Shown piece after piece: positions 1-8,884 of a DNA stretch of 32,012 nt. The DNA lies in contig CAMMMH010000016.1 in assembly GCA_946497955.1 (NCBI GenBank), forward strand, positions 1 through 32,012, read 5' to 3'. Both the position numbers and the translations under genes were made by a program. Each line of letters starts with the position of its first letter. The first letter of the stretch is position 1. Source of the DNA: an uncultured Mycoplasmatota bacterium. GTDB taxonomy: Bacteria; Bacillota_I; Bacilli_A; RF39; UBA660. Under the pieces are notes generated by a model. It worked only from the letters and a program-made list of their open reading frames with translations, was not told the origin of the DNA and ran no database searches.

Positions 1-1586
1 GTAAACTTAGTCTTAAATGGTTGCATCCTCATTCTTAAAATAATAACTTCAAACTGTTTCATTCTCTGTAAATCAGATACAGTAACTAAAGGAGTTGAAG
101 CCGTCTTATCATCATCTTTAGATTTAACTTCCCCACACATCTTAGATATTTCTTCAAGGGCAGCAAGCTCTGCTGAAATTAAGTAAATAATATTACCACA
201 GTTACCACGAATAGTCTCAGCATTTTCTTTACCATAAACTTGATTTAACTGGGCATAGTTTTGAATAATCATTGTAAATCTTATATGTCTTGAACGTGCT
301 GCCGTAATCATAGTTGTAACATCTTTTAAAGGCGGCATATTTGCAAACTCATCTAGTAAGAAGTTAGTTCTAACAGGGAGTTCTCCCCCATTTTCTTGGG
401 CTACCCCAATTAATGTTTCATAACACTGTTTCAAAAGAATTGTAACAAGAGAATGATAAGTTTTCTTTTCATCTTGTACAACTATAAATAAGGCTGTCTT
501 CTTCCTACCAATATCAGCAAGCTCTATATCACTATGACTAAGCATTTCTGATAAGTTCTCACGAGATGCAAATAACTTAATCTTTTGTCTAAATACTGAT
601 AAAATTGACCCCTTAGTATCTGTAGGAGCATTAATAGTACTAGAAGCATTAATAACAGATGCACTAGCAGGATCTTTAAATGAGAAGTATTCTTTAATAT
701 AAGTACTACCCCCAAACTTCTCTTCTCCAACCGTAGTCATTAAACTAATACTATTAATATTAATCTCATCTTCTTTAGCATCTTCAAAAAGTCCTAATGC
801 AACACCAGAGAAGTAATCAGCTGATGTCTTTTCCCAGAAAGGGTCACTATTATTACTAGATTCATCATATAAAATATTTAAAGCAAGGTCATCAAGTAAC
901 TCAATCGCTTTATCTTGATTACCACTTTTATACATTCTATAAGGAAGTGATAATGGATTCCAACTACTACCATTTTGAGGATCACGGAAGTTAAGTATCT
1001 GTACATCATATCCTTTATCTCTTAACATATTAGCAGTAGCCTCATAAATCTCACCCTTAGGGTCCGTAATAATCATAGACTCCCCTGCTTTAGCAAGTAA
1101 TTTAACAGTAGGCTTAATAACAGTCTGAGTCTTACCAGAACCAGTAGAACCAATAACTAAAGTATGATATTCTCCATTATCAACCCAAGCTTCTTTTTCA
1201 CTAAGAAGTAAAGGAACACCAGCTGCATCACTAGTCTCTTGTTGAGGACTAACCATTGTAAGTTCTGCTTTCATCTCTTTATCCTTAGCCCATCTAGAGT
1301 AACCTTTATCTTTTTTCTCACTAGTAAAACCAAAACCCTTTTCCATCTCAAAGAAATATGATTTAACACTAATAAGCATGCCAATTAATGCTACAAAATA
1401 AATGATTAAAGTAATCCATAAAAATCTAGGTGTAAAAGCAGGAAATGGATTAAGTCCACTAAAATATCCTTCTGTAGCAAAAGAATGCAAATTAACAACA
1501 CCTATTGCAACTATATAAAGTAAAAAGATTGCAAAGACAGCAAATATCATTACATCATCTTTATCAGCTCTAAACTTTAACTTCAT
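1..1586 (-). CDS. virD4: VirD4/TraG-type coupling ATPase, C-terminus cut by window edge
   Basis: Type IV coupling protein: a hexameric membrane ATPase that brings substrates to a T4SS channel. I translated 528 codons from ATG 1586; the reading frame is still open at base 1. Two N-terminal membrane segments lie at about residues 12-31 and 55-74. Walker A is GSTGSGKT at 146-153, followed by an ITDPKGE-type strand, and Walker B is FLLDEFANM with D412/E413; DEFAN is the hallmark of the TraG/VirD4 family. A TMIIQNYAQ-type motif follows. The start is supported by AGAGGTGGA six bases upstream. It is the last T4SS gene seen in the cluster and has its own promoter at 1627-1655. No relaxase lies beside it, so its substrate (protein or DNA) is unknown. 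Family assignment is firm; role is inferred from family. Confidence 0.93.
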   Translation of the reverse strand, partial: MKLKFRADKDDVMIFAVFAIFLLYIVAIGVVNLHSFATEGYFSGLNPFPAFTPRFLWITLIIYFVALIGMLISVKSYFFEMEKGFGFTSEKKDKGYSRWAKDKEMKAELTMVSPQQETSDAAGVPLLLSEKEAWVDNGEYHTLVIGSTGSGKTQTVIKPTVKLLAKAGESMIITDPKGEIYEATANMLRDKGYDVQILNFRDPQNGSSWNPLSLPYRMYKSGNQDKAIELLDDLALNILYDESSNNSDPFWEKTSADYFSGVALGLFEDAKEDEININSISLMTTVGEEKFGGSTYIKEYFSFKDPASASVINASSTINAPTDTKGSILSVFRQKIKLFASRENLSEMLSHSDIELADIGRKKTALFIVVQDEKKTYHSLVTILLKQCYETLIGVAQENGGELPVRTNFLLDEFANMPPLKDVTTMITAARSRHIRFTMIIQNYAQLNQVYGKENAETIRGNCGNIIYLISAELAALEEISKMCGEVKSKDDDKTASTPLVTVSDLQRMKQFEVIILRMRMQPFKTKF

Positions 1587-1626
1587 AATATCCACCTCTG
1601 TTTAATCTCAATTTAAATCTACGCTT

Positions 1627-1655
1627 ATTATACCAGTATTTTATTAATTTGCAAA
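1627..1655 (-). promoter_or_regulatory. Promoter of virD4 (internal to the cluster)
   Basis: Read on the minus strand, TTTGCA (1650-1655) is followed after exactly 17 bases by TATAAT (1627-1632). TGG immediately precedes the hexamer, giving an extended -10 (TG-N-TATAAT). It lies in the 80-base gap between the lipoprotein gene and virD4, about 40 bases upstream of the virD4 start. This suggests the coupling ATPase can be expressed separately from the genes upstream. Confidence 0.7.
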
Positions 1656-1666
1656 CAAAATTTTAA

Positions 1667-2365
1667 TTATATTTTATTATTCTTTCTATTTCTAATAAGT
1701 AATAAAACTAAAATAATAAGTATTATTAAAATCACAACACCTAAAGTAATTACTGTACTAGTATCTACTATACCTAAAACTCTAGCCCCACTTTTACTAG
1801 TATCCACTACTATTTTAATACTTTTCTTACTCTCTTTATTAAAGACCCAAGTATATGTATTACCATTAACTTTATCAGCATTATTTTCTTCTACTAAATA
1901 GTCTGTTTTTATATTAATAGTTACTTCTTCTAAAAGAGGATACTCATCAAAATAAATTAATCCTTCATTATCAGTTGACAATGATATAATATCATTTCTA
2001 TAAGAATAACTATAATCTCTAAAACCTTCTTTAATAGTTCTAGCAGATCCATATTTATCTATATCAAAATCATAACTATAATTAAATCTATAACCATTTC
2101 CTAAATCAGTAGTATTTTTATTATAATACAAAACATCAGAAAAAGGCTGATCAGGAACTGTATCTACTATTAAATCAGATGCATATATAGGAATATAATT
2201 TCTAAATGACGTTCTTAAAATATCTTTAGTATAAATAGCATTCTGATAAATAGTAATATCATTACTCTCTTTTATTTTATTATCACTAATATCAACATTA
2301 ACTTCTACACTACAACCACTAATCATAAATATTAATAATATTAAGATTAAGATTTTCTTTTTCAT
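1667..2365 (-). CDS. Lipoprotein with C-terminal membrane anchor (LppM-like candidate)
   Basis: A 232-aa exported protein. It starts with MKKKILILILLIFMISGC, a lipoprotein signal peptide whose lipobox Cys is residue 18, then VEVNVDIS and a roughly 170-residue beta-rich extracytoplasmic domain. The C-terminus is a long hydrophobic helix (about 200-224) followed by a basic RNRKNNK tail. The combination of lipid anchor, soluble domain and C-terminal helix resembles LppM-type lipoproteins; that is a layout comparison, not a proven homology. It sits three bases after the NlpC/P60 gene and before virD4, so it is probably an accessory envelope part of the secretion machine. The C-terminal hydrophobic-basic tail recalls sortase substrates, but no LPXTG- or NPQTN-like motif precedes it. 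Function unknown. Confidence 0.75.
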   Translation of the reverse strand: MKKKILILILLIFMISGCSVEVNVDISDNKIKESNDITIYQNAIYTKDILRTSFRNYIPIYASDLIVDTVPDQPFSDVLYYNKNTTDLGNGYRFNYSYDFDIDKYGSARTIKEGFRDYSYSYRNDIISLSTDNEGLIYFDEYPLLEEVTINIKTDYLVEENNADKVNGNTYTWVFNKESKKSIKIVVDTSKSGARVLGIVDTSTVITLGVVILIILIILVLLLIRNRKNNKI

Positions 2366-2368
2366 ATC

Positions 2369-3691
2369 CTATCCTCCATAGAAACCACTCATATCAATTC
2401 CATAGTAACTAGAAGCATCAAAAGATTTTCTAGAAAACATAACTCCTGTTTCATTACCAGCTGCCTCCGCGCAGATATAACCACTATCATCAACACCAAC
2501 AATTAAAATAATATGTCCACTTGTCGCTAGTAAATCCCCAGCCTGTAAAACTGCACTGCTACTTAATGAAACCCTCTTTGCCCCAGCTAAATATACAAAA
2601 GTACCAGATGATTGAACAGGAATAGAAAATCCCCCATTATTAATAGCCCAAGTAACAAAACCAGAGCAATCAAGCCCACAATAGTTATAAATTTGTCCAT
2701 TAGCAGAAGTATAACAGGTATTACTTCCCCAACTAGCTTCAGCACCTACAGAAATACTTCCATGGCCTCCAGTCCAAAAATAAGGAACTTTCACATTATA
2801 GTTATTGCCAAGTTCTGCAATTAAAGTAACAGCCGCAGCAACAACACCTGCTCTTGTTCCATATCCTGCTTCCTGTACATTACTTGCAATAAGATTATTA
2901 AATTCTTCTAAACTTGTACCATTACTTTGTAAAAAGGTATCTAACCTCTCATGTAATATTTGATCACCATCCGAAGATAAAACATAATCTCCATAATCTA
3001 TACTACCTCCACCAGTACCAATATTATTATTAGCAAACACTTCATCAGTAGCAAAAAGACCACTAAAAAGGCCAATTACAACTATAGGAATGAAAAAAAC
3101 AAGCATAAAAGTAACTATAGGTCCAAATATTCCAATCAATAATTTAACAGGAGTTGATAATTTACCAAAAAAGCTAAATCTACCACTAATTTTTTTTCTA
3201 CCACCAAAAATAGAACTTAAAGGATTTAAAGAACTAGATTCACTTTCTTCATTAGAAACAACACTATCATCATTAGTATTATCATTACCAGTTACACTAC
3301 TAGTAATACCATCATCCCTACTACTTTCTTTTCTATTATTACCAACAATACCCCCAGTAGTAGAATTTCTTCTAGCCATAACACTTTTTCTAATATTATT
3401 AAGATTATTTAATGTTCTTAAAGCAGGAACATTAGATAAAGCTCTATTAGCAACTTGATTTTTTAAGTTATTAACAACCCTATTTTGTCTATGAGGAACT
3501 TCTCCCTTAGGACTATCATTATTAAAATTAGCAGAGTTCTTTTTTCTACTTTTATATTTATTAAAATCTATAATATTACTAGCAGATCCCCTATGAGATG
3601 ATTTTGAAGAAGAATTACGAGAAGAATCCTTATTCTTTACATCATTATTTTTTTTATTAGTATCTTCTAAATATTCATTTTCCTCTGGCAT
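2369..3691 (-). CDS. Membrane-anchored NlpC/P60 peptidoglycan hydrolase
   Basis: Probably cuts stem peptides of peptidoglycan to open the wall for the secretion apparatus. The first 180 residues are cytoplasmic-type, rich in Ser, Asn and Lys, with no Cys and low complexity. One strong membrane segment follows at about 185-213. The outside part ends in an NlpC/P60 domain: catalytic Cys in GLDCSGFVTW (C342) and His in SGHIILIVG (H393), counted from ATG 3691. A longer reading from GTG 3703 exists, but ATG 3691 has GGGTGA just upstream and is preferred. It lies between the small VirB8-like candidates and the lipoprotein gene. In Gram-positive T4SS loci a wall hydrolase of this kind takes the VirB1 role; here there are two (see 4719-6509). 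The long cytoplasmic tail is unusual and might contact cytoplasmic ATPases (inference). Confidence 0.88.
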   Translation of the reverse strand: MPEENEYLEDTNKKNNDVKNKDSSRNSSSKSSHRGSASNIIDFNKYKSRKKNSANFNNDSPKGEVPHRQNRVVNNLKNQVANRALSNVPALRTLNNLNNIRKSVMARRNSTTGGIVGNNRKESSRDDGITSSVTGNDNTNDDSVVSNEESESSSLNPLSSIFGGRKKISGRFSFFGKLSTPVKLLIGIFGPIVTFMLVFFIPIVVIGLFSGLFATDEVFANNNIGTGGGSIDYGDYVLSSDGDQILHERLDTFLQSNGTSLEEFNNLIASNVQEAGYGTRAGVVAAAVTLIAELGNNYNVKVPYFWTGGHGSISVGAEASWGSNTCYTSANGQIYNYCGLDCSGFVTWAINNGGFSIPVQSSGTFVYLAGAKRVSLSSSAVLQAGDLLATSGHIILIVGVDDSGYICAEAAGNETGVMFSRKSFDASSYYGIDMSGFYGG

Positions 3692-3726
3692 TATATCACC
3701 CACTCTCTACTAAATCTAATAGATTA

Positions 3727-4185
3727 TTAAAGTAATAACTCTACTTCATATTTAAATACAGCATCAACATAAAAATTAATCACTTGATTATTACTATTTG
3801 TAATTCTATATAAAGAATCTGTAATTCTATAATCAACAACTTTATTAGTATAGTAATTATTTATTAAATCATTTCTAAAAGTATTAAAAGCATCCTCACT
3901 TACCTCATCCTTATTTCTAATTCGTTTACAAGCCTCTGCACTATCATTAACTACTAAATTTTTAAAATGATTATAATATATAGTTGCAAGCTCCTTATCA
4001 GGAATATCTTTTACTTCATAACTATTCGCTTCGCTCTTTGACTGAACATTACTAAACTCTCTTAATTCATCATTATTAGGAAGATTTCTTTCCGCTTCTT
4101 CTATACCTCTTATATTATAGAAAATTAAAAAAATAATCAAGGAGATAAATATTATAAATACAATAATTTTAACATTTTTTCCCAT
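3727..4185 (-). CDS. Small single-pass membrane protein, VirB8-like candidate (second of two)
   Basis: 152 aa. Short cytoplasmic N-terminus, one membrane segment (about 6-24), then roughly 125 outside residues containing a YYNHFKNL helix and a mixed alpha/beta C-terminal half. This layout (one TM, then a compact domain of about 100 residues) is that of VirB8/TraM/TcpC-like NTF2-fold proteins that scaffold T4SS channels. I see no diagnostic motif, so the assignment rests on layout and on position between VirB4 and VirD4. The start overlaps the previous stop by one base (TAATG), and GGGGAGG precedes it, so the two genes are probably translationally coupled. Together with the gene upstream it may form a hetero-oligomer. 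Confidence 0.6.
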   Translation of the reverse strand: MGKNVKIIVFIIFISLIIFLIFYNIRGIEEAERNLPNNDELREFSNVQSKSEANSYEVKDIPDKELATIYYNHFKNLVVNDSAEACKRIRNKDEVSEDAFNTFRNDLINNYYTNKVVDYRITDSLYRITNSNNQVINFYVDAVFKYEVELLL

Positions 4186-4709
4186 TAAGAATCAACCTCC
4201 CCTATTTTATTTAAATACATAGTCTCTGAAATAGGTTCTATTGCAAAAGTTAATTCATTCTCATTAATTGTAACTATATAATAAACATATTCTTGAAAAG
4301 TTGAATCATATAAAGTCTCTAATCTAAGCACTACTTTAACATAATATTTATAAATATTATTATATGAACTAAACTGATAAGCTTCCTCCAAACTACTACT
4401 TATATTAGTATCATAATTACCAACAAAGTTATAAATATTATCATTAGTAATATTATTTCTAGAAACGTAATCTGCAGATAATATTTTTAAAATAGACTCA
4501 CTATTTTTAGATGTAACATAAGAGAAGTACTTAGAAATAGCAGAATCTATAGTAAAAAAGCGATTAACATCAGCAAGAGCTGTAACAGATGTATTTATTT
4601 GTTGATCCTCAGTTTTCTTTTCTATCATTTTCGTATATATAAATGTACTAACAAGAATAATAATAAAAATAACAACTATAGACAATTCTATTTTTTCTAC
4701 TTTTTTCAT
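4185..4709 (-). CDS. Small single-pass membrane protein, VirB8-like candidate (first of two)
   Basis: 174 aa. Membrane segment at about 8-26 (LSIVVIFIIILVSTFIY), then an outside domain with an N-terminal helix (FFTIDSAISKYFSYV) followed by beta strands containing YKYYVKVVLRLETLY and YVYYIVTINENEL. The helix-then-antiparallel-sheet pattern fits an NTF2/VirB8-type fold. It is not alignable by eye with its downstream neighbour beyond this layout. The ATG start has AGGAGGAAACT upstream. It sits nine bases after the M23 hydrolase gene. VirB8-like is the best guess from order and topology; any other single-pass T4SS scaffold is possible. Confidence 0.6.
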   Translation of the reverse strand: MKKVEKIELSIVVIFIIILVSTFIYTKMIEKKTEDQQINTSVTALADVNRFFTIDSAISKYFSYVTSKNSESILKILSADYVSRNNITNDNIYNFVGNYDTNISSSLEEAYQFSSYNNIYKYYVKVVLRLETLYDSTFQEYVYYIVTINENELTFAIEPISETMYLNKIGEVDS

Positions 4710-4718
4710 AGTTTCCTC

Positions 4719-6509
4719 CTACAATCCAAATATTGCACTTCTAAGTTCTAACTTTTCTTTTAATTGCCATGCTGTATAATCATTTTGTTCACAAACTGTA
4801 GTAGCACTACTACTAGGACAACTAGAATAACTAGTACAAACCGGTACAGAAGAACAATAATCTTCTCCATAAATAATATTTAAATAGACACATCCTCCTC
4901 GCCCCCAACTACCAGGACTATAGCGATAATCTCCAACCCAAGAATAAACAGATTGCATACCTGCTAAAGTACCCGCTACACCATGTCCCGCTGCATCACA
5001 ACCAGCTGCCTCTCTTTCACTATTTCTACTTTCAATAGATGAAGCATATCTACCACCTGGTTGATATTCTGCCAAAGTACTAGCATATTCTCTTATTCCT
5101 GCACTTAAAGATGTTAACTGAGGTCCGGCACTACAACTTGCACCATTTGGTATTCCAATTCCCCAAAAATTATAAAGGCCACCACATTTTTGCCAAGCTT
5201 GTTCCGTTCCAGCAGTAACAACAACAAGTTCAGGATTAACCCCTGCATCTAATGAAACATCATAAACTTCTGCAGCATGATCAGCAAAGTTAGTACAAAA
5301 TGCACTATTACCACTATTAGTACAATATGCTTCCATCTTAGAAATAAATTCCTGTTTTGATAATGATGTTGAGGTTAAAGAAAAATCAACACATCCAGGA
5401 CGTGGATTATCAATACTTACATAATCTAATGGATCAACTCTATTAGAAATAGTATTACCACCAGATCTAACTTCAAAATGTAGATGTGTACCAGTAGAAT
5501 CACCAGAATGTCCCATTTTACCAATTACTTGACCTTGTTTAACAGAGTCCCCTGCTCTAACAGTAATACTATTTTGAGCCATATGAGCATAATAAGTATA
5601 ATTACCATCAGAATGTTCTATAATAACATAATTACCATAACCGCCACCATCACTAGAATTACCATTATCAGCATATCCTGTCTGTGAATCACTTGTAGGA
5701 TAAATTACTACCCCATCTTTAGCAGCGATAATATTAGTTCCACCAACTCCTAAACTATTAGAAATATCAATCGCTCCATGATTACCATTATGAACGCTAT
5801 CATCTCCACCGAAATAAGCAGTAAGCGTCGAAGCTACAGGTTCTCCACTTGCAAAAGTAACACCATTTTCAGTTGTTGTCTCAGCACTACCAATAGGCCA
5901 CCAATAAGAATTACCATCACAAGATGATGTAGAAGTACCCTCTTCTTCTTCAGCACCAATAAACTCTAAATAATCATCAACATAATCATAGACATCTTCA
6001 GCCATTCTTGCACAAGTAACATCATCTAAACTACCATCAACACCTTTAAAATAACTAGTTAGGCTCTCTTTAACAGCCTCTTCACTCTTAGGAGTATAAG
6101 TAAAACTACCATCTTCATGACTAACCTCATCAAGCATTAAATCAGCAACTTCTCTCATCCTCGCACTTGACATATCATCATAAGAAAAGCCTTCTATATT
6201 AGATTGCATTACTGTAAAAGCAGAAGTAATAATTAATTCCGAAAAATCCTTCTCAGAAGCTCTATACTCATCACGTACTTCTTTTAATCTAGAAAAATAT
6301 TCTTCTTGAGCATCTCCATAAGCTACTAAAGTAGTATTTTTTATATTAAATTCTCTATATAAAGACGTTACCCCAATAAGAAAAAGAGAGAAAACAAGTC
6401 CTATTACTACTAGTTTCCCATAATTAAAAAATGATAATTTAAAAGAAGATAGAAATCTAGTTATACTATACTTCTTACTTCTTTTACCATTATTTCTATC
6501 TCCTTTCAC
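4719..6509 (-). CDS. Bifunctional cell wall hydrolase: M23 endopeptidase plus glucosaminidase-like domain
   Basis: A VirB1-type wall-remodelling enzyme. Basic cytoplasmic N-terminus, one membrane segment (about 32-50), a helical stalk (65-185), then an M23/LytM domain at about 215-365 with zinc ligands H244 and D248 in NHGAIDIS, H309 in YYAHMA and the HLHFE motif (H342, H344). All key residues are present. The C-terminal 200 residues are Cys-rich and resemble a GH73/lysozyme-like muramidase: GVNPELVVVTAGTEQAW with candidate acid E436, followed by NFWGI. The pairing of an NlpC- or M23-type peptidase with a lytic domain is common in Gram-positive T4SS hydrolases. The start is GTG at 6509 with AAAGG upstream; no in-frame ATG is close. 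The gene lies directly behind virB4. Confidence 0.9.
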   Translation of the reverse strand: MKGDRNNGKRSKKYSITRFLSSFKLSFFNYGKLVVIGLVFSLFLIGVTSLYREFNIKNTTLVAYGDAQEEYFSRLKEVRDEYRASEKDFSELIITSAFTVMQSNIEGFSYDDMSSARMREVADLMLDEVSHEDGSFTYTPKSEEAVKESLTSYFKGVDGSLDDVTCARMAEDVYDYVDDYLEFIGAEEEEGTSTSSCDGNSYWWPIGSAETTTENGVTFASGEPVASTLTAYFGGDDSVHNGNHGAIDISNSLGVGGTNIIAAKDGVVIYPTSDSQTGYADNGNSSDGGGYGNYVIIEHSDGNYTYYAHMAQNSITVRAGDSVKQGQVIGKMGHSGDSTGTHLHFEVRSGGNTISNRVDPLDYVSIDNPRPGCVDFSLTSTSLSKQEFISKMEAYCTNSGNSAFCTNFADHAAEVYDVSLDAGVNPELVVVTAGTEQAWQKCGGLYNFWGIGIPNGASCSAGPQLTSLSAGIREYASTLAEYQPGGRYASSIESRNSEREAAGCDAAGHGVAGTLAGMQSVYSWVGDYRYSPGSWGRGGCVYLNIIYGEDYCSSVPVCTSYSSCPSSSATTVCEQNDYTAWQLKEKLELRSAIFGL

Positions 6510-6539
6510 AAAATCACTACCTTTCTACATCAATTACTA

Positions 6540-8330
6540 TTAAAATCCTCCAGCCGTTCCAAATGACTCTAATTCTTCTTGGGTAACAACAACATTTATT
6601 CTCATACGTCTATTACCGCAAACAAAGAGTGCTTCTCCTTGAGAATAACGTTTAATACTATCTTTCTCATTTTCATTTAAATCTATCAGTAATGATAAAT
6701 CTTCAACTGCCTGTTTTCTAAGTCCCATAACAAGATAATATGATGAGTTATCAAATATTGCCTTACCCTGAGTAATAATAGCAGGACTAGAAAAATCACT
6801 AGGTTGTTGTGTAATAATTATTGTACCAGTATTATACTTACGAGCACGTCTTTGTACTTGAGCAAGGAAATCAGCTCCCTGTTCATTATTAGTACCAAGT
6901 AAAACATGTGCTTCATCTACCATTAATATTGTATTAACAGAAGAATCTAGGCATAGACCCCAAGCATATTTTAAGATATTAAAGAATAAAGCATTTCTAA
7001 TATTAGTATCAGAGTTCATAAACTCTTTTATATTAAATACCATAAAATCACTATCAGCAGTTAAAGTTGTCTTACCATCAAAATAGAATTTTAACTCTTT
7101 TATTAAAGGTCTAATTTTAAGTTCCAATGTTTGAATAATATCTTTTTCACGAGTCTGTTCTGTCAAAGACATAAGTCTACCTCTAATAGTAGCATAAACA
7201 TCAGAAAAAGTTGGATAATCAGCTGATGTAAATTTAGAAAAATCAGTATTAAAATCTATTCCAAAACGTTTATATGTATCTTGAACAATCTCACTAAACA
7301 TATTTAAGACATCTTCTTCAATAGAAGGATCATAATACTTCATAAAAGCTCTAAGAGACTGTAAGGTACGAGTTAAAACAGTATAACCAAGACCTTGACT
7401 CATCTCATCATCATCTGCATCAATAATGACTTCTAATGGATTAATAAGTCCATATTCTCCACCTTTACCGATATCAATAGTATCTCCTCCAAAAGTTTTA
7501 GTCATCTCTTCAAGCTCATTCTCAGGGTCAATGGCAACTATCTGACAACCATTTCTAATATGAGTTCTAAGTAGTAGTTTAGCAGCCGTAGATTTACCAC
7601 TACCAGAAGTACCAAGAATAATCATATTAGCATTATTTCTATTATTCTCTTTTCTTATTTGATAAAGAAATTGATTAAACAAGATAACTCCACCAGAAAA
7701 GTCAACTCCAAGTAAAACAGAAAGTCCTGGATCTTTAATACTATCAAAGATAAAAGGATACATCGCTGCAATAGTAGGAGAAGGAATTGGTGTACCAATT
7801 CTCTCTTCTATATCTTGATCAGGAAATATTGGTAAAATACTTTTCAAGACTTTCTCTTGTTCAAAACGAAGAGATACGGCTCTAAGTTCCATAGCATCTA
7901 AATAGTTTTTAACATTAACTTTTTTTAATTCCAAATCTTCTTTAGTATCAGCATTTATCATAATATGCATTTGAAAATCAAAGATACGAGACTGACTAGA
8001 AGCAAGCATTGAAACAAATGATTCAAGACTCTCAGCATCTTGCCTAATTCTCTCTTTAGCAGTTTGATCATGTTCTTGACGATACTTCTCACGTAAATCT
8101 GCGACTTGTCTATTTATCATCTTAGACATAGTACTAAATGGTACAGGAATATGTTTAATAACTATTTTAATACCACTCATAGATGTTAAAGTCGATAAGT
8201 ATCCAGGTGAAATAAAACGAGGATATGATATAACAGACAAAATAGTTGCATACTTATCACTTATAAAGAAATCACTTGGATTAAACTGTAATCCTTTAGG
8301 CGCTAATTGACTTTTTATACTTATACTCAT
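6540..8330 (-). CDS. virB4: VirB4-type T4SS ATPase
   Basis: The conserved energising ATPase of type IV secretion systems, peripheral to the membrane. In 596 aa: Walker A GTSGSGKS at 240-247, a VAIDPENE strand at 265-272, Walker B TILMVDEAH at 467-475, QVQRRARKYNTG at 491-502 (conserved Arg-rich motif) and IITQQP at 505-510. These are the standard VirB4/TraE/TrsE motifs in the standard order. The start overlaps the stop of the preceding gene (ATGA), with GGTGAT upstream, so translation is coupled. The protein is slightly short for Gram-positive VirB4, because the usual N-terminal domain appears to be encoded by the separate gene 8327-8884. Confidence 0.95.
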   Translation of the reverse strand: MSISIKSQLAPKGLQFNPSDFFISDKYATILSVISYPRFISPGYLSTLTSMSGIKIVIKHIPVPFSTMSKMINRQVADLREKYRQEHDQTAKERIRQDAESLESFVSMLASSQSRIFDFQMHIMINADTKEDLELKKVNVKNYLDAMELRAVSLRFEQEKVLKSILPIFPDQDIEERIGTPIPSPTIAAMYPFIFDSIKDPGLSVLLGVDFSGGVILFNQFLYQIRKENNRNNANMIILGTSGSGKSTAAKLLLRTHIRNGCQIVAIDPENELEEMTKTFGGDTIDIGKGGEYGLINPLEVIIDADDDEMSQGLGYTVLTRTLQSLRAFMKYYDPSIEEDVLNMFSEIVQDTYKRFGIDFNTDFSKFTSADYPTFSDVYATIRGRLMSLTEQTREKDIIQTLELKIRPLIKELKFYFDGKTTLTADSDFMVFNIKEFMNSDTNIRNALFFNILKYAWGLCLDSSVNTILMVDEAHVLLGTNNEQGADFLAQVQRRARKYNTGTIIITQQPSDFSSPAIITQGKAIFDNSSYYLVMGLRKQAVEDLSLLIDLNENEKDSIKRYSQGEALFVCGNRRMRINVVVTQEELESFGTAGGF

Positions 8331-8884
8331 ACAGGCATCACCGTCCCAAACTCAGTATTAACTCCCCCATTTAAGAAGTTTTCTAAAACTATTCTTAAGT
8401 CATCATTACTAACTTGTGCAGCATTTAAACCACAACTTGCAAGACCATTAATAAGCATTCTAACACGTTTCTGTAGGACATCTTCACTAGTATCTTTAAA
8501 TAGAATAAAGTACTCAGTATCAACAATATTATTATTAGTAAACATATTACCTTTATCTATATCTTGTAAAATAAGTTTACGAATAGCAGGAGATGTTGCA
8601 TCGTTATATAATAGTTGTAACTGTGACATATAAACAGAAATATCAACAGGTCTATCTGCAACAACTAACCAAAACTCAAAATCTATCATATTATAAAAGT
8701 TTTTAAGACTAATCATTACATTATCTTGATCTTGTTGATCAAGGATAAATATATTACGAGGAGTAATTTTAACTCCAGTAACTTTCTGTTTACCTTCACA
8801 AATTATATAACCATTTTGTATACCAGTAATAGGCAACCAATCTTCAGTATACTGACTACTTGTTGTTTTGGACATCTTTGACAT
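8327..8884 (-). CDS. Probable detached N-terminal domain of VirB4
   Basis: A soluble protein of about 185 aa, with no signal or membrane segment, between prgI and virB4. It begins TEDWLPITGIQNGYIICEGK and continues with short strands and an MISLKNFYNMIDFEFWLVVADRPVD stretch, which is how the N-terminal part of Gram-positive VirB4 ATPases typically looks (seen in sequence, compared from memory). It ends in ATGA overlap with virB4. I infer that it is the VirB4 N-terminal domain made as a separate subunit. The start is uncertain. ATG 8884 is used here, but ATG 8911 (GAAGGA only three bases upstream, overlapping prgI by 56 bases) and ATG 8875 are alternatives. Confidence 0.75.
   Translation of the reverse strand: MSKMSKTTSSQYTEDWLPITGIQNGYIICEGKQKVTGVKITPRNIFILDQQDQDNVMISLKNFYNMIDFEFWLVVADRPVDISVYMSQLQLLYNDATSPAIRKLILQDIDKGNMFTNNNIVDTEYFILFKDTSEDVLQKRVRMLINGLASCGLNAAQVSNDDLRIVLENFLNGGVNTEFGTVMPV

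Noticed and set aside
524-730. Open reading frame of 68 codons on the minus strand inside virD4
   Set aside because: It is out of frame with the VirD4 motifs on both sides, has a low-complexity Leu-rich translation and no ribosome site; a shadow of virD4.
2264-2365. Sortase substrate status of the lipoprotein at 1667-2365
   Set aside because: The C-terminal helix and basic tail fit, but the residues before them (GIVDTSTV) do not match any sortase motif, and the protein already has a lipid anchor.
3090-3458. Plus-strand open frame of 122 codons opposite the NlpC/P60 gene
   Set aside because: It lies antisense to the low-complexity cytoplasmic tail, whose repeated AAT/AGT codons leave the other strand open; no promoter or ribosome site.
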